From Nitrosopolaris sp035691865 (GTDB lineage: Archaea > Thermoproteota > Nitrososphaeria > Nitrososphaerales > Nitrososphaeraceae), in NCBI GenBank assembly GCA_035691865.1, contig DASSIM010000092.1, positions 1 to 8,468 of the forward strand: DNA of 8,468 bases, given 5' to 3'. Position 1 is the first letter of the stretch; each line of letters opens with the position of its first letter. Under the pieces are notes generated by a model, which worked only from the letters and a program-made list of their open reading frames with translations, was not told where the DNA came from and searched no databases. This document shows positions 6,094 to 8,468 of the stretch, piece after piece. The translations under genes were made by a program, and so were the position numbers.

Positions 6094-6594
6094 CCTTCTT
6101 CACACCAGGTCCTTGGAATATGGTGAACTCGTATAAAACGTTCTACATACTATATGCTAAATCACTTGCAGAACACCCAACATTTTTGGTAGAATAATTA
6201 TACCTAACAATTCATTAAATCATCTGATAGGCCTCATATTACTTAATCTTAAGAATCAGCCGTAACAATTCAACATTCAGTAAGCATTATGGCGGAACAA
6301 TGAAAAACGCCGATTTAATATTCTTCGCAGCCATACTCTTTTCTAAACTCTTTCGAAGTTTAGCCTTCCTTCCTTAATAACAGCTGAAACAACGGTTGAC
6401 ATTCTACTGGCAAGGTAATTGGCTAGATTGATACACATCAGAAAGAGTAACCTAAATTATTCTATTTGGCCCTGCTCGGCAGAATCTTATATAGTAGTCG
6501 ACCTATAATAACTTCTATCATCAAACTATATTCCAGAAAAGGATAAGCCAAATATAGGCGAATGACGGACTCATAGTCGTAAGGCATACTTGGC
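6094..6594. other. Intergenic stretch of 500 bases
   Basis: No convincing gene. The longest start-to-stop frame noted by hand on the plus strand is 25 codons (ATG 6300 to TAA near 6377), without a clear ribosome-binding site. A 6-bp hairpin (TAAACT 6344-6349 with AGTTTA 6357-6362) lies within it. The distal end carries TATA-like elements that probably serve the secreted protein at 6595. Confidence 0.5.
6486..6494 (+). promoter_or_regulatory. TATA-like element upstream of the proline-rich secreted protein
   Basis: CTTATATAG is the best TATA match before the gene and would give a leader of roughly 80 bases to ATG 6595. A weaker AAATATAG at 6550-6557 would give a leader of about 15 bases instead. 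Sequence alone does not decide between them. Confidence 0.3.
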
Positions 6595-7209
6595 ATGAGG
6601 CAGCCCATACCATTATCTTCCATGAATTTGCCATTTGCTCGAAAAACGATAGCCTTAATGCTACTATTTCTTGCTTCACTGATGTTGGTTCATGGTTCTG
6701 CTGCATTGGTCTATGCCCAGTTTCTAACTCAACCGCCTACAACGTTTCAACAGCCTGTTAATCCGTCTCCTGTAAACCCGACGCAACAACCTAGTGCAAC
6801 GTTTCCATCTCAGTTTGGGGGCCCAGGCACGGGATTCATCCCACCATCTGCCACAACGTCACCACCTTCTGTTTTTCCTCCAACTAACTCTTTTCTACCA
6901 TCAACATCTTTTGCTGTCCCTACGGGTTCCCTTTCGCCATGGTTTCCATCATTACCAGCCGTAGCATGCGGTGGAACATTTTCCTTTACCGTTATAGGGA
7001 AAATCTCTGATAACAAGGGACAAGATCTTGGTAATGGAAAGCAACGTATAGCAATACAGATAAATTCTGCTGGCGGGATTGATTTAACTCAACAATCTGT
7101 TAAAGGAAAGATATTCATAGGCCAAGACAATATCGATAAGAACCAGGGAGATAATTTTAATATCAAAAATGTTTTCAACAATTGTCAGGGCCTAACATTT
7201 AGCAGATGA
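6595..7209 (+). CDS. Secreted proline-rich protein with C-terminal two-cysteine domain
   Basis: The protein has 204 residues; no named family is recognised. A Sec-type signal peptide is clear: R16-K17, a hydrophobic core TIALMLLFLASLMLVHG, and a probable cleavage after VYA41 before Q42. M10 (ATG 6622) would give a more usual signal length than M1. Residues 43-121 are a flexible linker rich in Pro, Ser, Thr, Gln and Phe with repeated F-P/P-P-x-F patterns. Residues 122-204 look like a compact beta-rich domain: AVACGGTFSFTVIGKI, an NGKQRIAIQIN strand, KGKIFIG, and NNCQGLTF at the end. Its only two cysteines, C125 and C197, bracket this domain and could form a disulphide. No transmembrane anchor or lipobox is present, so it is either released or held in the cell wall. 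It is one of two similarly built secreted proteins in the window. Confidence 0.75.
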   Translation: MRQPIPLSSMNLPFARKTIALMLLFLASLMLVHGSAALVYAQFLTQPPTTFQQPVNPSPVNPTQQPSATFPSQFGGPGTGFIPPSATTSPPSVFPPTNSFLPSTSFAVPTGSLSPWFPSLPAVACGGTFSFTVIGKISDNKGQDLGNGKQRIAIQINSAGGIDLTQQSVKGKIFIGQDNIDKNQGDNFNIKNVFNNCQGLTFSR

Positions 7210-7280
7210 TTATACCTGCGTCTTCTTAAAGTAACGTGACAATCAGACTGGTTTAAACAGGTAGAATTTCTATTCTTTGG

Positions 7281-7310
7281 GATGCCCTAAAGGGGCCTTA
7301 ATCTGGCATC
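7281..7310 (+). terminator. Hairpin after the proline-rich gene, possible terminator
   Basis: GATGCC at 7281-7286 is the exact reverse complement of GGCATC at 7305-7310. The 18-base loop holds a GC-rich core (CTAAAGGGGCC) that offers alternative inner pairings. It lies 71 bases after the stop of the proline-rich gene and just before an A/T run (ATTAAAAATTT). It may end that transcript or act in the leader of the next genes. Archaeal termination depends mainly on T-tracts, which are weak here. Confidence 0.3.
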
Positions 7311-7311
7311 G

Positions 7312-7322
7312 CATTAAAAATT
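7312..7322 (+). promoter_or_regulatory. TATA-like element for the small two-gene operon
   Basis: CATTAAAAATT is a plausible, imperfect TATA box. Transcription from it would start near 7343 and give a leader of about 40 bases before ATG 7383, enough to include the Shine-Dalgarno-like GAAGGA at 7366-7371. Confidence 0.3.
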
Positions 7323-7382
7323 TAGACCAAGCGTAGAACTAAATGCTAGAGATAAGTCATCATTTGAAGGACAAGCGAACTT

Positions 7383-7553
7383 ATGAATGCTTTTGTCGCG
7401 AAAATAAGTGTTAGCAAGAATCATAAGGCGATCGCATTAGCGAAGATTGTGCACAAATCCCTAGCTAGTCTGGCCCAGACAGATAACTCAAATCGATTAA
7501 ATGGTTCTATCAATATTCTAGAGGCAAATAAGAGTCAGGTGATTAGGCGATGA
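7383..7553 (+). CDS. Small protein (56 aa), coupled to the downstream secreted protein
   Basis: ATG 7383 opens a 56-codon frame that ends at TGA 7551-7553, sharing the ATGA junction with the start of the next gene. This is the stop/start overlap typical of translational coupling. A GAAGGA at 7366-7371 lies 11 bases before the ATG and could be its ribosome-binding site; an in-frame TGA at 7365-7367 limits any extension. The product begins MNAFVAKISVSKNHKAIALA, is basic (8 Lys, 3 Arg, 2 His), has no cysteine, and contains one mildly amphipathic stretch (about 12-31). It lacks a signal peptide or membrane helix, so it should stay in the cytoplasm. I recognise no family. It could be a real microprotein or a translated leader controlling the next gene; chance is also possible at this length. 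Confidence 0.45.
   Translation: MNAFVAKISVSKNHKAIALAKIVHKSLASLAQTDNSNRLNGSINILEANKSQVIRR
7537..7543 (+). promoter_or_regulatory. Strong Shine-Dalgarno site for the Pro/Gln-rich protein
   Basis: AGGTGAT matches the complement of the archaeal 16S rRNA 3' end and sits 6 bases before ATG 7550. It lies inside the last codons of the upstream small ORF. This fixes the start at 7550 and shows that the gene is translated from a leadered mRNA, unlike the hemerythrin-like and acetyltransferase genes. Confidence 0.7.
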
Positions 7554-7924
7554 CGAAAAGTCTAGAAATCTTGGTTATCATATTTTCTATAGGCGGTTAT
7601 GGCTTCTTATTTCAAGAAGGGGCTCTGGCCCTAGCTCAGCCAATGAATCCCATAGTACCCCAACAACAGATACCGCAACAACAGATACCGCAACAACAGC
7701 CTTCACTACAACCACAGTTGCAACAAGGTCAACCTCTTTACAACCCAAATCAAGTTGTAGCATGTCTTAATCATGTTCTTGTTGACAGCATGGTGAAAGC
7801 AGGCACTACTCCAAATTTGACTCTTCATAATAATAGTAAAGGGGTTACACCAGAATTAAACCAGACATTCATTCAAAATGCCACACAAACACTAGATTTA
7901 TGTATAGTTCCAATCAGTAAATAA
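7550..7924 (+). CDS. Small secreted Pro/Gln-rich protein with two cysteines
   Basis: The protein has 124 residues; no family is recognised. The N-terminal hydrophobic segment (5-28, with K3 before it) is a signal peptide with probable cleavage after ALA29 at Q30. Residues 30-66 are low-complexity Pro/Gln: PQQQIPQQQIPQQQPSLQPQ, encoded by a 15-base tandem repeat. The rest (67-124) is a small domain starting NQVVACLNHVLVDSM and ending LDLCIVPISK; C72 and C118 are its only cysteines and could pair. Four N-x-S/T sequons (N89, N94, N104, N110) fit a glycosylated surface protein. The layout (signal, Pro/Gln linker, VAC-motif domain with a second Cys near the end) parallels the larger secreted protein 340 bases upstream, although the domains are not obviously homologous. 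The start is set by the AGGTGAT ribosome-binding site and the ATGA overlap with the preceding small ORF. Confidence 0.75.
   Translation: MTKSLEILVIIFSIGGYGFLFQEGALALAQPMNPIVPQQQIPQQQIPQQQPSLQPQLQQGQPLYNPNQVVACLNHVLVDSMVKAGTTPNLTLHNNSKGVTPELNQTFIQNATQTLDLCIVPISK
7661..7699 (+). repeat. 15-base tandem repeat, 2.6 copies, coding for IPQQQ
   Basis: CAACAACAGATACCG occurs at 7661-7675 and 7676-7690, followed by the first nine bases of a third copy at 7691-7699. The copies are identical at the DNA level, including third codon positions, so the repeat is recent or actively changing in number. It encodes the Pro/Gln linker of the secreted protein and keeps the reading frame. Confidence 0.9.
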
Positions 7925-7939
7925 TTATACTGATCCTTT

Positions 7940-7961
7940 CTAGTTTGCATAACAAAGCTAG
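7940..7961 (+). terminator. Hairpin just after the Pro/Gln-rich gene
   Basis: CTAGTTTG (7940-7947) pairs with CAAA (7953-7956) and CTAG (7958-7961), leaving one bulged G and a 5-base loop. The stem is 8 bp and begins 16 bases after the stop codon, a usual place for a 3' end structure. No T-tract follows, so it may protect the mRNA 3' end rather than terminate transcription. Confidence 0.3.
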
Positions 7962-8025
7962 CAAGTATCACGCTATACTGATGACTAATTCAGGCCGTGT
8001 TGGTCGATGTCACAATCTCTAGAAT

Positions 8026-8047
8026 GTATGTTTTAACCGAAACATAC
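8026..8047. repeat. Perfect 8-bp inverted repeat
   Basis: GTATGTTT (8026-8033) and AAACATAC (8040-8047) are exact reverse complements around a 6-base spacer (TAACCG). The size and symmetry fit either a small RNA hairpin or a dyad bound by a dimeric regulator. No gene start lies within 200 bases on either side except the doubtful mini-ORFs. Confidence 0.45.
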
Positions 8048-8319
8048 CGTTACAGGCAATTTCTGCAGTTTGCTTGAGAGCATTATTCACGCATTTTTTA
8101 CATTGACGGGCATATGCATTTTAGTATCTGAACTGTTCTTTACACTATCTAATTTGTGTCTTATCAAGACCTAGGCTTGGCATATAAACAGGCATAAAAG
8201 CTCCGACATTAATTTAATAAACAATATTTTATCTTATCCTTGTGAGCCATTCAGGGATATGGCATGACCCATAGTTCGCTTATGGATTTGCGACAGTTCA
8301 TTTAAGAAGGAGGGTGAAA

Positions 8320-8361
8320 ATGTATATTTATGAATTTTTGAGCAAGACTCACACATCATAG
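8320..8361 (+). CDS. 13-codon ORF with a strong Shine-Dalgarno site
   Basis: AAGGAGGGTGA (8307-8317) is among the best ribosome-binding sites in the window, and an ATG follows 2 bases later (about 5 after the GGAGGG core). The frame reads MYIYEFLSKTHTS and stops at TAG 8359-8361. A 7-codon ORF (ATG 8282 to TAA 8303-8305) ends just before it. It may be a leader peptide, the preserved start of a lost gene, or a purine-rich stretch that only looks like a site. I cannot assign a function. Confidence 0.25.
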   Translation: MYIYEFLSKTHTS

Positions 8362-8468
8362 TTGTAATACATTCGTTAAAGGCAACTTGGCATCTTACCG
8401 TAAAGTACTATTAGAAGTTACTACTTGGCAATTATTATAGGTATCCTTAACAAGGAAGTCAATTCCGC

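Larger units (their letters stand above)
7925..8468. other. Intergenic stretch of about 540 bases at the window end
   Basis: No convincing gene on either strand. It holds a bulged hairpin right after the Pro/Gln-rich gene, an 8-bp perfect inverted repeat, TATA-like elements near 8182-8188 and 8192-8199, and a strong Shine-Dalgarno site with a 13-codon ORF near the end (listed separately). It could be the leader of a gene beyond the window or an ncRNA locus. Confidence 0.5.

Noticed and set aside
6300..6377. 25-codon ORF in the gap before the proline-rich gene
   Set aside because: Very short, no clear ribosome-binding site, and it contains no feature that separates it from chance.
6547..6557. 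11-base match GCCAAATATAG shared with 690-700 and, one base short, near 1190
   Set aside because: Several exact 11-base matches are expected by chance in a window of this size and AT content; flanks do not match.
6810..7016. Minus-strand frame with Gly/Pro-rich translation
   Set aside because: It is the antisense of the Pro-rich linker and beta domain of the secreted protein; composition is a by-product of the plus-strand codons.

Overview
The window looks like chromosomal DNA from an ammonia-oxidising archaeon, most likely the Nitrososphaera/Nitrosocosmicus group of Thaumarchaeota. The evidence is indirect. The DNA is moderately AT-rich and gene spacing is loose: credible genes cover about 5.25 of 8.47 kb. 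Archaeal TATA-like boxes lie 25-40 bases upstream of several starts, and TTG/GTG starts without a Shine-Dalgarno site suggest leaderless mRNAs. The protein set also fits: a TatA-type translocase subunit with a C-terminal extension, a winged-helix plus receiver regulator, and small secreted Pro/Gln-rich proteins. No rRNA, tRNA, CRISPR array or intact mobile element was found.

Layout. 1-284: 3' end of a TatA/TatB-like gene. 285-1283: about 1 kb with no convincing gene, containing two clear inverted repeats. 1284-1928 (minus): stand-alone GNAT acetyltransferase of the kind elsewhere fused to carbon-nitrogen hydrolases. 1929-2128: divergent promoter region. 2129-2683: hemerythrin-like (HHE) protein with a full set of candidate iron ligands. 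2865-4046: polytopic membrane protein with a duplicated Asp/His/Pro-His motif. 4137-4715: secreted or membrane-anchored beta-sandwich (YtkA-like) protein. 4716-5247: mostly gene-free, with one doubtful ORF. 5248-6093: winged-helix + receiver regulator. 6094-6594: gene-free. 6595-7209: secreted proline-rich protein. 7383-7553 and 7550-7924: a 56-codon ORF that overlaps, by ATGA, a secreted Pro/Gln-rich protein. 7925-8468: no convincing gene, but two hairpins and a strong ribosome-binding site followed by a 13-codon ORF.

How the parts may fit together. The strongest candidate for an undescribed system is the pair 2865-4715. The multi-pass membrane protein carries two equally spaced copies of D-x3-H-x10-P-x-H. 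The next gene encodes a single-span, externally exposed beta-sandwich protein. By analogy with copper-handling pairs of a polytopic membrane protein plus an exported beta-domain protein, this could be a metal or redox module, with the hemerythrin-like protein next door; this is inference. The 6.6-7.9 kb part is a small export locus: two signal-peptide proteins, each with a low-complexity linker and exactly two cysteines, and a coupled small ORF between them. No histidine kinase is present for the regulator, although a doubtful ORF just upstream of it faintly resembles part of a thaumarchaeal kinase sensor domain.
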